A DNA stretch of 64,000 nt, taken from NCBI GenBank assembly GCA_963786675.1, contig CAWAZY010000004.1, positions 1-64,000 of the forward strand. Reading direction: 5' to 3'. The number at the start of each line of letters is the position of its first letter. The stretch's first letter is position 1. Shown one piece after another: positions 1 to 10,431 of this stretch. Origin of the DNA: JAGVSR01 sp963786675. Its GTDB lineage: Bacteria > Pseudomonadota > Alphaproteobacteria > Rhizobiales > Hyphomicrobiaceae. A program made the position numbers and the translations under genes. Under the pieces are notes generated by a model. That model was given only the letters and a program-made list of their open reading frames with translations, did no database searches and was not told where the DNA came from.

Positions 1-684
1 ATTAAGATGTCGGCATACCACGCGCAGTTTAGACCAAGCGCTTCGTCCAGCTTCAGGTCGCGCGTCCCCACATCAAGGCGCGATGAGTGCGACTCCGAGC
101 ACTATCCACGGGAGTTCTCCGGCATTAACTTCCTGCTCCGTCGCTCGCATGACAACGGGGGCACCACTCGTACCGCGGTGTGTGCGCGCGTCGGTTAGGA
201 AGTAGCCCTGTCCTTGAAATCTCAATCCAAACGAAGACGCGATAATCGCATGGCGGACGACCGGCATGTGATGCAACGTATCGTGAAAGCCGAGTGGAAA
301 CCCGACCACCAACAAGGAGCTGCCAACCACGACTTGGTCGAGCGGGTTGTGGAGGTGCTTGGGCGTGAAGGCTCTGTAGAGACTCGTTTGGGTAGCGCCG
401 CGCGCTCGATTTCAATCACAGCGACGTCTATTTTCCGGCCGTGTCGACTCCCTGGCGCCAAATGCTTTTACCATCGCGATAGAGGAGGATCGAGAAGCCG
501 GTGGACCGCGACAAGTTCTCGGGATCGGTATGCAGCTCGATCTCGATGCGGTTGTGAAAGTGCTTGCTCGGTTCGTCGATCAAAACGTGCCGGCTTGTCA
601 CCAGGAACAGCCGGCCCTCACGCTCGAAGAAAAATCCACTCGCATTCGTCAGTGGCCGTTTTTGCTCAACGTTAGAACGCGCGC
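1..684 (-). pseudogene. Trypsin-like serine peptidase, decayed and cut by the window edge
   Basis: Read on the minus strand, three frames join into one trypsin-like domain. The first piece (about 684-455) carries EREGRLFLVTSRHVLIDEP, with the catalytic His region, and ELHTDPENL. The second has KIDVAVIEIE, with the Asp region. The third (about 380-73) has VGFPLGFHD and the serine motif GTSGAPVV. A last piece runs off the window edge as SSRLDVGTRDLKLDEALG. At least three frame changes of both signs separate the pieces, and no start codon is evident. The family is the small S1-type peptidase of bacteria, whose substrate is unknown. Mixed insertions and deletions favour a real pseudogene over sequencing error. 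Confidence 0.7.
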
Positions 685-1718
685 TGCGGTCAGAAGCAGC
701 GGCTCGATCACCCCTGGCCTCCGGTCGTTGATTGTCCGAGTCTCAAGCGGGGCATTCGACAATTCAGTGATCCCTGTGCCTGGATGTATGGGTGGCTTGC
801 AGGCGCTTTGGATTCGCTACGCCCAATATCTTAGGCCATCGGCATCTGTATTGGGGGGAAAAAGCAAACCCCAACTTGCGCCACGTTGGTGCGCTTGTGA
901 TGACCGCTCATCATTCGAGAGCAGACGTCGCCGCAAGAGGATGGCGATTACGGCAGATCTTTACGCGACTTCAGCTCTTGATCGCACCCGATGCTTCACG
1001 GCGGCTCTTAGACTATCTCAACCGTGCCCGCCGTTGCTGTCCCTAAGCCTCGCGCTCCGAAATGCCAGCTTACGTCTGCTTGCTGGGGCGCAGCGGACAA
1101 CGCACGAGCCCGGGAGGGAGCCACTGTCCCACCGACAGGTGACGACCGCTTCATCTGCTAACGCGCCACCGTTAGATCTGGATGTCATCTGGCAGATCAA
1201 TAGCATCGTCGACCTCGATGACTTGATAGCGATTTATGCTTTCGATCTTTGAAGGGCCAAGGCTGGAGGGCATGCAACTTCCAGGTTCGCCTGTAGATGG
1301 GAACTGCCTTGCTTCGGCGCAGCGACTGTGTGCCCAAATTCGAGGGATCAAGTCCGATGCTGGCAAGCCGCACATAGACGCGCCGAGCGTACTAACGCCT
1401 GGTCGAACCACGTGGGCCGTCTCCACGGCCCCGGCCCACTGACAGCCGGCCCTCTGGCCAATCATTTCTAAATCTCATGTTTCAATGGCAGGGGGTAGAA
1501 TCGTTGCTTTGGGGAGGCAACAATGCAGATCCATTTTTACAGTATCTGCGATGCCAGCGCTGCATTGTAGCGTGACAAGATTACAAAATTTTGGTGTTCT
1601 ACCGACCGTCGCTGTGGCCGTCAGATCTGGCGGCAGGGTGCAGATCAGACACTCACAGTGACGCAGTCTCTTAAGGGGACCGGGCTGGACTTTCTCAAAA
1701 ATCCTACGGAGCTGAGGC
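685..1718. other. No supportable gene
   Basis: Short open frames exist on both strands, but none has recognisable motifs, a good ribosome binding site or partner genes. The stretch lies between the decayed peptidase and the B12-binding gene and looks like eroded sequence. Confidence 0.5.
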
Positions 1719-2622
1719 GTGCCTAGTCCCAAAGCCCTCGAGCAGCAGAGCCCTTCGAGTTGCAGTGATTGGCCGTTGCAGAGCGACTGGGAGCAGACGA
1801 ATGGGGCGGCCAGCCCGTTCCAGGATGGCTTAAGCCATCGCCAATTGGCAGTGCTCGAGAAGCTGATCGAAAATTCAATCGTGCCTCGATTGCTCTTCGG
1901 GTCGCGGACGGCTTTCCATAGCGTGATTTCGGATGAACAGGCTTCGATCGCAGTCACCGTTGAGAATGTCGGAGAACTTGCAGAGCTTGTGACCAAGCAG
2001 GACGCTGCTGCGTCGATCGCGTATTTCGAGACTTTGCGAGCGGGTGGAGCTTCCGTTGAAACTCTTTTTCAGGATCTGCTGGTACCGGTAGCACGCCGCC
2101 TCGGCGAGCTATGGGACGAGGACATCAATGACTTCATGGATGTCACCCGCGGTGCAGGCCAACTGCAGCAGATCGTGAGGGAGTACAGCGAGGCGTTTCA
2201 CCGCGAAGCCCGACAGCCGGTAGCCAATCGTCGAATGCTTCTCATGACGATGCCAGGAGAGCAGCACACCCTCGGCATTTCGATGATCGGGGAGCATTTC
2301 CGGCGCGCGGGTTGGCAGGTCTGGGGTGGCCCTCCTCGCACCAAAAACGATATTTTGGAACTCGTTGAGGCGCAGTGGTTCGACGTGATCGGCTTGTCAC
2401 TGAGCAGAGTCCCCAATTCCACAATCATCGCGAGCGATATTGCTCAAATCCGGCAAGCTTCCATGAACAAGGGCGTGATCGTTCAAATAGGTGGCCGGCC
2501 CTTCAGGTGAGAATCCAGATCTTGTTGGTGCCGTGGGTGCCGATGCTACCGCTCTAGACGGCAGGCAGGCTGTGCTTCAGATCACGGCGATGATTCATTC
2601 CTCCCACAACAGGACTCCGTAA
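1719..2622 (+). CDS. PpaA/AerR-type cobalamin-binding regulator, frameshifted near its end
   Basis: The frame starting at 1719 encodes a B12-binding protein. A helical cap region (LFQDLLVPVARRLGELWDED) is followed by a Rossmann-like B12 domain with PGEQHTLGISMIGEHFRRAGW. That segment carries the His typical of the PpaA/AerR group, which uses cobalamin as a light or redox sensor next to photosynthesis regulators. The frame stops at 2510 just after GGRPF. One extra base there restores the expected tail (GENPDLVGAVGADATALDGR) up to a stop at 2620-2622, giving about 300 residues. No photosynthesis gene is nearby, so its role is open. The family call is firm; whether the gene is functional is not known. 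Confidence 0.8.
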
Positions 2623-2894
2623 GGGCTTCGCTGCGGCACTTATCTTCGGTTACGGTCCCCAATAAATGATGGCCACTTGTGCGGGCTACACTCGCTCGAT
2701 CGCCCTGGCAGCCTCAAGCAGTAGGAGGCGCAATGAACTACCATTCCAACTGGACGATCAGAATGGCGGTCGCCAACATCCAGTCTTCTGATTTTTATCC
2801 CATGCAAATGCATGTCCGCGGGCGGCGGGCGAGGCCTGCTAGAAGGTCTTCGGCTGCGGGAAAAGCCGAAAACTGACGGTGCTTCGGCGGTAGT

Positions 2895-3812
2895 TCAACG
2901 ATCGTCGAGAAACGCCCGGAGTGGCTGCAGAGAAATTGTCGGTGCTTCCTCTTGCGGGACATGACCGACCCCAGCCAACTTGGCGATTTTGGCGTTCGGC
3001 AAGGCCCTCAAATAGTCGTCGGCATTTGAAACCGGGATCATGGCGTCTTTCTCTCCCCAAATCAGCAGTGTCGGAGCTCGAATGCGTTGAAGCGCCGATT
3101 CCGGGGGCGACAGCACCGTCTGCTCCATCCGATCGATCATTGCCTGACGCACACCGGGTGCCAGCATTAAGTCGTAATAGCGGTCGAGCGTAACCGGCGT
3201 CAGCAGGTTAGGATCGGCATATGCCGGCGCAAGATTGATGCGCAGCATAGGCTTGGGCAGAACGTACTTCATCAAGCGAACGAGGGCCGGCACTGCGGGA
3301 GCTTTGCCGTATTCGAAGCCAGGGCTCTCAAAGCCGTCGGGCGAGATCAAGACCAACTTGTCGACGCGCTCTGGATTTGCAGCTGCAAACAACCATGCGA
3401 GCCGACCTCCCATCGAATTGCCAACGAGACTAGCGATCCCGATCGATAGTTGATCCATCAGCGCCGTCAGGATTTGCAGGCTGCGCTTGTCCGAATAGTC
3501 ACCGGTTGGGTCTGCGCCGGTCAATCCAAAGCCTGGAAGGTCGAAGATGACGACACGATACGTCGGGATGAGCGCCTCCGCCCAAGGCTGCCAAGTATGC
3601 AGGCTTGAACCCATGCCATGCAGCATGATGACCGCAGGAGCGTCTTTGGGGCCGCTGTCACGCACGTGCAGCGACATATCCGCAACATCCACATAGGACG
3701 ACGGCGATTTGAAATAGGTCGCCTCAAGCTCGGCTCGAGATTTATCGGGCGTCCATAGCAAGGCTGCGACGGCGCAGATGGCAACGATCACAGCTGGCAA
3801 AATAGCTTTCAA
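2895..3812 (-). CDS. Alpha/beta hydrolase, membrane-anchored or secreted
   Basis: An alpha/beta hydrolase of about 305 residues. It shows the oxyanion segment MLHGMGSSLHTW, the nucleophile elbow VGNSMGG, the acid strand LLIWGEKDAMIP and the histidine loop GVGHVPQEE, so the Ser-Asp-His triad is complete. I place the start at a TTG (3812) because GGAG lies seven bases upstream and the product then begins with a hydrophobic leader (LKAILPAVIVAICAVAALL), a signal anchor. A longer frame reaches 3914 but adds an atypical N-terminus. The substrate cannot be inferred: the family includes esterases, lipases and ring-cleavage hydrolases. It stands alone between unrelated genes. Confidence 0.85.
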   Translation of the reverse strand: MKAILPAVIVAICAVAALLWTPDKSRAELEATYFKSPSSYVDVADMSLHVRDSGPKDAPAVIMLHGMGSSLHTWQPWAEALIPTYRVVIFDLPGFGLTGADPTGDYSDKRSLQILTALMDQLSIGIASLVGNSMGGRLAWLFAAANPERVDKLVLISPDGFESPGFEYGKAPAVPALVRLMKYVLPKPMLRINLAPAYADPNLLTPVTLDRYYDLMLAPGVRQAMIDRMEQTVLSPPESALQRIRAPTLLIWGEKDAMIPVSNADDYLRALPNAKIAKLAGVGHVPQEEAPTISLQPLRAFLDDR

Positions 3813-3914
3813 ACATATTCTCCAGGCAAAGGCATTACAGTTGGATTTTCCGCGAGCAGAGACACGCCAGGGTTCGGAGTGCCAACCGCTCGCCGCAGAA
3901 AATCTCCACGCCAT

Positions 3915-4480
3915 TCTGCGGTGCAGACGTTGTCTATAGCACGGAGCTTAGGCCGCGATGTCCGCGTTGCCCCAAAATCCGCTTCCCCGCAAATCACCCG
4001 AATGCATATATCCGAGCAACTCCGCCAGAGTAATAAAATCCCGCGATCCAAAGGCCCACCTCTGGAATTTTACGTCGATAGATTGCGGCTTTGAAACGTG
4101 GCATCTTCCCGGGCATGAAGATGAATTGGGAACTTTACTTGCATTGCTGGTAGGCGTGCACTCACGCAATAGGCCTTGACCATAAAGCCCCGTCGCTTAC
4201 AGCACCCGACGTTCGATTTCTGAACAGTTCGACAATTCTCGAGACATGGAGCGACCTTGGCCGGTTCGCAAAAACGGCCGCTATGGGATGTTGTGCGGCC
4301 ACGGGATCGGCGAGCATCCAAGCACAAATTTCATCGGGGTCTGAGGTCCGCTACCTCTGAACCACGGACGTCGTGCGGTTGAGGGGCGACGCCAATGAGC
4401 CGAAGCAAATCCGCGCACGCTTTAGTCTCAATTGCGATTGTTTCGTGGACGCAGATCGGACGCCAGCGAGGGAAACGGGT
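3915..4480. other. No supportable gene
   Basis: Only short frames without motifs. Nothing in this stretch can be tied to a family or to an RNA structure by eye. Confidence 0.5.
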
Positions 4481-4879
4481 CTACCAGTTCCCTTGAAAGG
4501 TGAAACCTAAGCCTCCATCGCTATTTTGGACAACGCTTTTAGAGTTGCCGGAGCCGAACTGGAAGATGCCGTAGGCATTGTTGCTGCCATTCTGAGCGAT
4601 GTTTGCAGCATTGCCCTTTCCACGTTGGACGATGAGTGCATTGTTGGACTGTCCGTACTGCCTTATGGCAGCGCCATTGTCTGCGCCGAGCTGCCTCGTC
4701 TGGGCCCGATTTTTCAAGCCGCGCGCCAGGCCGTAGAGCTGCAACCCGACGCCAAACGCTCGCGATGCCTCACCTTTCGGTCGAACGGTGAAATCCCAGC
4801 CGCCAGCGGTGACTGGTAGTGAGGCAAATGAAGTAGCCGATGCGACTATGATAAGGGCTACAATTCCACGATGGCACAT
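4481..4879 (-). CDS. Curlin-repeat secreted protein
   Basis: A 132-residue protein with a signal peptide (about residues 1-26, ending PVTAGG) and, from about residue 62 to 119, tandem repeats of the pattern Q-x-G-x-x-N-x-A-x-x-x-Q: QYGQSNNALIVQ, GKGNAANIAQNG, GSNNAYGIFQFG, SGNSKSVVQ. These match the curlin repeat of the CsgA/CsgB amyloid fibre proteins. The ATG at 4879 is preferred over an upstream ATG at 4975 because it opens directly into the signal peptide. It is shorter than CsgA, and no csgE, csgF or csgG is in the window, so the exporter must lie elsewhere or be absent. An amyloid or adhesin role is inference. Confidence 0.75.
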   Translation of the reverse strand: MCHRGIVALIIVASATSFASLPVTAGGWDFTVRPKGEASRAFGVGLQLYGLARGLKNRAQTRQLGADNGAAIRQYGQSNNALIVQRGKGNAANIAQNGSNNAYGIFQFGSGNSKSVVQNSDGGLGFTFQGNW

Positions 4880-5241
4880 GACGACACGTCTCCCTATCTC
4901 ACCTCGATCCGCATTGCTGCGACTGTCTAGATCCAATCTGCACCACGGCGGCTTAACCCAATTGGAACCGCTCATTCAGTTCCGGTTCAGTTCAAGGCGC
5001 ATCGACCGCATCCGCGGCCGAACCCAAGTTGGGGAGCGGTTCAAATGCGAAAAGGCTTCACGCTCTGAGTAGAGGAGGGAAGAGTTCCAGATAGCGAGCC
5101 GCGAAATAATCTGAGGTCGAGGATGACCATAGCCAGTCCGCATGATTTGTGCAGTGCGGGCTATACACTGCCTCAAAATGCTGCTACTCGTCGTAGCAGT
5201 AGCAGATCAAAAACTATATTATTAATCAACGACTTGCGGCT
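4880..5241. other. Intergenic region upstream of the curlin-repeat gene, with an inverted repeat
   Basis: No gene. At 5181-5199 there is a perfect inverted repeat with arms CTGCTAC and GTAGCAG and a five-base centre, followed by AT-rich DNA. It could be an operator for the curlin-repeat gene about 300 bases away, but nothing proves this. Confidence 0.35.
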
Positions 5242-5795
5242 TCACTTTGATGCGTCCCCTACGGGGCGCCATCTACCTACAAAACTGCGAACACTCGGGC
5301 CGGCGCCACCGCCGTTCGCAACTTGCTGTTCGAGCACAGTTTTCTGACCAAAAATCGGGATATCGTCATCCCCGACCTCGACGCGTTCGATGAGCGCCGC
5401 GAGATACGCTTTCCGAAATTGTACCTCACCGTCTGTCAGGCGCGTCCGCATCAATTCGGGCAACTGCGCCATAAAGATCAAAATGGCCAGCGCGTTGACG
5501 AACCCCGTCATCACCGAGCGCGACACGAAGCGCATGACGTAGCCCAGCTTCAGGAATCCTGCGGAGATCTGCAGAAGTCCCGCGAGGACGGTCGTCGCGA
5601 GCAGATATTGCAGCCCATGGTCCTTGACGAGCGTGACCATCAAAACAGCAGTCGCAGCGGTCGCCGTTGAGATCATCGCCGGACGGCCACCAACAATGGC
5701 TGTGATGACGGCAATGGAGAACGATGCGTAAAGCCCGACTTTGGGATCAACGCCAGTAATGATGGAAAAAGCAATGGCCTCGGGAATCAACGATG
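5242..5795 (-). pseudogene. Chimeric remnant: SulP permease fragment joined to a serine recombinase C-terminus
   Basis: One open frame on the minus strand holds two unrelated pieces. Residues 1-113 (about 5452-5790) are the N-terminal membrane region of a SulP anion permease (IPEAIAFSIITGVDPKVGLY, VSRSVMTGFVNALAILIF). From about residue 114 (5451 down to 5242) the sequence becomes the tail of a large serine recombinase (LTDGEVQFRKAYLAALIERV, IFGQKTVLEQ, SVRSFVGRW). The SulP piece lacks its first residues, the rest of its membrane core and its STAS domain. The recombinase piece lacks its catalytic and zinc domains. The join is in frame by chance. No function is expected. Confidence 0.7.
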
Positions 5796-5871
5796 GAAGC
5801 TACTGCGAATGCCTCATGTGTGGCGAAGACATTGCGATCAAGAGACTCGACTTTGATCCAGCCATTGCGAC

Positions 5872-6081
5872 GTGCATCAACTGCGCAGCAACGCGAGGAC
5901 GCTGATCTCGACGCTCGGCGAAGCGCGAGAGCTATTGGCGGCTTGGCGCGATGATTCCAATCGTGTCCAGCCCCACTCCGCTCTCGCCAACCAGACACCG
6001 GAAGAGTTCCACGACCACCATCTGGCCCTTGCCGTGACGAACATCAGGTCCAGAAATTCAGCCCAGGACTTGATCCTCTGA
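5872..6081 (+). mobile_element. IS3-family transposase remnant (OrfB C-terminus)
   Basis: A short frame carries STLGEARELLAAWRDDSNRV followed by QPHSALANQTPEEF. This is the conserved C-terminal stretch of IS3-family OrfB transposases, around the last acidic residue of the DDE integrase core. Everything upstream is missing: the SulP fragment begins within about 80 bases on the other strand. No terminal inverted repeats or target duplication are clear. It is a dead insertion sequence fragment and explains part of the breakage around it. Confidence 0.65.
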
Positions 6082-6251
6082 GTGGTGGAGAGAAAGGTCT
6101 CAGGTCAGGAGGCATGCAATCAAAGTGCCCCGGGAAAGCGCGCGTTGAGCGTGGCAGACCCGGTGATGGACTGGGGGCTCCCCGGGCAGACGAATCAGAG
6201 CGACTCGCGCTAGGGTTGGCCGAACGAGACCGGTCTTGACGGGATACTTCT

Positions 6252-6551
6252 ATGCGAAAGCCCCGCGCGCAATGGCGGATTGCCGCCGTCGTTACCTGCG
6301 CCGCCAGCGTGATCGCCATGGCGGTGCCGGCGGATGCCCAGTACCGGCGCGTGCAGCCCCGCTTTTCCGAACTGCCCCCCACGGAAGCCCGCGGCTGCTA
6401 CTTCGAGCGCGGCCGTGAATACTGCGGCAGCTATTGCTATTGGGAAGTGAACGGCAAACGCTACTGCCAGCGGCGCTTGCGCGATGCCCATTCGCAAGCC
6501 CCCGTGGTCGCCGACGAGTATGTCGTCGAGGATGGCTACACGCTGAAGTAA
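6252..6551 (+). CDS. Small secreted cysteine-containing protein of unknown function
   Basis: A 99-residue protein with a clear signal peptide (basic start, hydrophobic core, cleavage after AVPADA). The mature part has four cysteines within GCYFERGREYCGSYCYWEVN and the following KRYCQRR, suggesting two disulphides in the periplasm. The ATG at 6252 opens directly into the signal peptide. I do not recognise the family. The convergent neighbour is gspK, with only about 20 bases between stops, so the two genes share no operon. Confidence 0.7.
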   Translation: MRKPRAQWRIAAVVTCAASVIAMAVPADAQYRRVQPRFSELPPTEARGCYFERGREYCGSYCYWEVNGKRYCQRRLRDAHSQAPVVADEYVVEDGYTLK

Positions 6552-6573
6552 GGCCGGGGCCCATGCGGGCCGG

Positions 6574-7529
6574 TCAGCACGGCGGCATGGTGCCATCGGC
6601 GGGCGGCACTGTTTCATCCGGCCGCAGAACGCCCTGTTTCCAGTCCCGCCAGCGCGACCCCGCCGCACCCCGGCCGGTCACGCCCAAGATCGCTTCACGC
6701 ACGAAGATCGCGCCGCTGTCAGCAATGACGGCAATGGCGCGCACCGTGAACGCCGCGCGCGATGACGGACTGCGCAGCGCCGCCGGCAGATCTTCGCCCT
6801 CACCATCCGCGCTGGCAAAGCCGCCACCGAGCGCGCTTGTGCTGCCGCGAACCAGCAGATCGACGAGTGCCGGCGCGGCTGTCTGCGGATCGACACCTGT
6901 GGCTTGGCCCTGCGCCGTCAACCACGGCTTGGCCCGTTCGCGCAGGTCCGCCGGAATGCCCGTCACGCGGTCGAGTTCATCCACCGTTTCGAAATCGGCA
7001 TTCTTCGGCCCGCCAACACCACCACCGGACGCGTCCTGATAATCGTCCTTTTCGGCACCGTCAGAGCGCCGGTCGTCATCCGGATCGCGATAGTCGGCAA
7101 TGCGTGCCGCATAGCTGCGGGCTTCATCTTCCGCGGCACCAAGTCCGGTGAAGAGCGCTTGAAGGAGTGCGGTATTGGGAGTGTTGAGCGCGACCTTGCC
7201 GCCCTCGTCCTCGACCTTGATCACGAGGTATCCGGCGCCGGGCACCCGGCAGGTATGGTAGATGCCCCCGGCGTTAAACGGGAGGTCCTGTGCCGCGCCC
7301 GCTCCGCGCAGCCAGACGGACGGCGGCGATCTCCGCGCCGCCATCGGCCAAGGCCTCCGCGCGGGCGGCCTGCATTTCGGCGGACAATGCGCGTAGAACT
7401 CTGCTGCAAGGAGCGCGACGACCACAGCGCGATCATCGCCAGCATGAGGCAGATGCCGATGGCCAGGATCAGGATGAAACCCCGCTCCGCCCGTCTCCCT
7501 GCCGCCTTGCCCGGACCGGACATGCCCAT
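6574..7529 (-). CDS. gspK: Type II secretion minor pseudopilin GspK, frameshifted
   Basis: GspK caps the type II secretion pseudopilus. The N-terminus from 7529 has the prepilin-like leader (GRRAERGFILILAIGI, then a hydrophobic stretch). The next segment (LRALSAEMQAARAEALADGG) continues in a second frame, and the rest (QDLPFNAGGIYHTCRV onward to GTMPPC) in a third. Each switch is explained by one added base, near 7405 and near 7300, so the coding sequence is otherwise intact at about 315 residues. It lies just downstream of gspD on the same strand, separated by about 24 bases. The family call is firm; the breaks may be sequence errors. Confidence 0.8.
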
Positions 7530-7553
7530 TCACCGTCATCTCGATGGCCCCGA

Positions 7554-9960
7554 TCAGCGCGAGATCCGGTCGAACTGCTCCCGGTGTTCGGGCAGCGTCT
7601 CCCGCTGCGGACGCGTGTTGAAATTCAATCTATCGCGGAACTCGGCCGCGATCATGCCCGTCTGAGAGTCATCCTTGACGATGTGCGGCGTGATGGCAAT
7701 CATCAGCTCGGTGCGGGCGATCTCGTCGTCCTTGTTCTTGAAGATATTGCCCAGCAGCGGAATATCCCCTGCCAGCGGCACCTGCTGACGGGCCCGCGTG
7801 GCCCGGTCCTGCATCAAACCGGCGAGGACGACACTGCCGCCGTTGTTAACGGTGACGGTCGTTTTGATCCGCCGTTGGGCGATGGTCGGCGAATTGATGT
7901 CCGACGTGGTCGTCGCTTTCGCGTCGCTCACCTCCTGCTCGATGTCGAGCAGGATGCGGCCATCGTCGGCAACACGCGGAATGATTGTCAACAGCACGCC
8001 CGTCTCGCGGAATGAGATTGCATTCACAATCGGCGCCAGCGCGGCATCGGTGGCCACCGCCTGCTGCGTCGCAATCGGGACCTGATCGCCAATTTGCAGC
8101 ACCGCCTTCTTGTTGTTCAAGACCATCAAGGATGGCGAGGAGACCACGTTGACGTTGGTGATGTCGGCCAGCGCATTCAACGCCACCTGGGCGTTGGTCG
8201 TATTCAGAAAATAGGCAAAGCCCGGGAATGCCGGCGCGATGGCGCCGAGGGCCCCGCCGGCCAGCGTATCGGTCAAGCGGAACTGGCTGTTGCCCTTCTC
8301 GAAGAACCAGCGCAGCCCGAACTTCAGGTCGTCGGTCAGCGTGACTTCGGCGATGGTTGCCTCGATCAGCACCTGCGGCGGCATGATGTCGATTTCCGAC
8401 AGGATCTGACGGATGCGGCGCCATTCCGACGGCGTCGCGGAAACCACAATGGAATTGTTGCCGTCGTCGGGCACGAACGACAGTCCCACTTCACGATCAT
8501 CTGGAACGCGCCGCGCGAGCGTGCCGCTGGGTACCGCGGCGGCGGCCGCCGGATCGACGCTGCCGTCTGTGGCAGCGGCCTGGATGCTGCCCGAAGGGTC
8601 CGTCGCCGCCAGCGGTGAGTTGGCGCCTTCGGTGACGGCCTCGATCGGCGCGTCAAGCGGCGGGGCGATCCCGCCGCCCACGCGTACCGGCAACGAGCGC
8701 CCGCCCTGTCCGGAAGCCCCGCCGGCGAAGCCACCCAATCCGGGCTCTCCCGCCGACGTCTGACCCTGGGGGAGCGCGCCTGTCTCGATGCCTGCTTCGC
8801 CGGTCCCGCTCTGATTGCGCTGGTTGCGCGAGGCGTAGACGCGCTGCAGGATCGCGACCAGTTCCTGCACGGGCCGGTATTGAACCTGATAAACGTAGGC
8901 GCGCCGCTCTGTGGCTTCGGCCGCCTGATCGATGCGGCGCAGCCAGATCTCCGCCTTCTTGATGTATTGCGCGCGCGACGAAATCACGAGGATCGACTTC
9001 AGCCGCGCATTGGGAATGAACCGGACGATCCCCTTGGTGGGGCCATCCTGATCGTTGGCGAAGATGGTGTCGAGTTCCTGGGCGATGGCTTCGACATCGG
9101 ACGTTTCGATGGGAAAGATGCCGAACGACATGCCGCGCATCCAGTCCACGTCGAAGACCCGGATGGTTTCCGTCATCGAGGCGAGTTCGGCGCGCGAGCC
9201 GGTGAGGATCAGCAGATTGCGCGCGCTGTCGGCCCGGGCGACGTTGCCGTTGGGCGCCACCGACTTGAGGATGCGTTCCATTTCGGCGGCCGCCACGTAC
9301 CTCAGCGGCACCACTTCCGTACCTACGCCCGGACCGCGCGGCACGGCGGGGTTGCGCCGCGCCACGGAGCGGCCGGCCGTCATCGCTTCATTGCGGGTGA
9401 CGATGCGGTAGACGTCATTGTCGACGACAAGTGCTGCATCATTCGATGCTAGGACAGTCTCGAAGACTTCAAGGAGGGCTTCGCGGGTCATGGGCTTGGC
9501 TGTCTGCAGCGTCACCGATCCCTTGACCTGATCGCTGACGATATATGCGACGCCGAGGAGTTCGCCGAGCACGGTCTTGGCCGCTTCGGGAATGCTGGCA
9601 TTGACGAGGTTGAGCGAGATCCCGTCGCGGCTGCTACCGCCAACCGACTGGCTCGCCCCGGCCAGCGCATTGCCCGGCGCATTGGCCTCGGCCGCGTTCG
9701 CGAACTGTCCGCTGCCCGTATAGACCTGCGGCTGGCGCGCGTCCGGGTGTTGCTGGGTCGCCGAGCGCCGTCCCGTGAGGACGCGGCAGCGAGCCGGTTT
9801 CCCCGTGACCGCCGGCAATGGGACCCGGAAGCGACAGCTGTTCCGTCGCCAGGCTGCAGCCTGCCAAACCAAGGCAGGCGCACGCAAACATGCGAGCGGC
9901 GAGTCTCCTCACCACGCCGAAATATGGCAACGGCAATTGGTATCGATTTTTCAAAAACAT
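7554..9960 (-). CDS. gspD: Type II secretion outer-membrane secretin GspD, frameshifted near its N-terminus
   Basis: The secretin forms the outer-membrane channel of the secretion system. The long frame (stop at 7554) has the N0 domain (ISLNLVNASIPEAAKTVLGE), repeated N domains, a Gly/Ser/Gln-rich linker (about 8850-8560) and the C-terminal beta domain (VGLSFVPDDGNNSIVVSAT, PLAGDIPLLGNIFKNKDDE). The N-terminus lies in another frame: from 9960 MFLKNRYQLPLPYFG leads to a lipobox, CLGLAGC, marking a self-piloting lipoprotein. One extra base near 9790 joins the frames. Taken alone, the long frame could start at 9887 but would lose the lipobox. It precedes gspK in the same transcript. Confidence 0.88.
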
Positions 9961-10431
9961 ACCACTTCTGAAGGGACCCTTGGCCAAGCCCTCTCCCTGC
10001 GCCAATCGGCACAGATTCGTGCTGCGGAGTCGAGCGCTTCGCGTTGTAGCGCCGCATCACTCGGCGTGTTGTTCACATGTTGATGGCGCGCACGCCGAAG
10101 ACGTCCGTGGGATGTCGCCGGCATGACACGCGCGCCCTCAGGCGGGCCCGATGGTTGATCGGACTGAGCATGCTTGCCCTTTGGTCCCTGCGCTGTCTCA
10201 GACCATGGTCCGTGTCGGGTGCGGCGATCTTGCTGGAAAGTGCTCGTCATTGGATGAAGCGGACTCGCCGGAGATTGCAGAGCAGGGCACACGTCGGCAC
10301 GCGCACAGTATTTTGGCCGGCGGTTCCCCTTAGCTCGCGGCAGTTGCTCCATTGCGAGGATGGCATCATCCCGATGGCGGGCTTTCATCCTGGACAGAGC
10401 CCAATTTTTTGCGCAGTTGGGGGCCGCGAAA
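9961..10431. other. Divergent intergenic region between gspD and the multicopper oxidase gene
   Basis: About 470 bases with no supportable gene. A 121-codon frame here (10077-10442) lacks motifs. The region should hold the promoters for the gspD-gspK transcript and for the oxidase gene, but I see no convincing boxes. Confidence 0.45.

Noticed and set aside
530..1252. 240-codon plus-strand frame in the left end
   Set aside because: It begins opposite the trypsin-like remnant and shows no family features.
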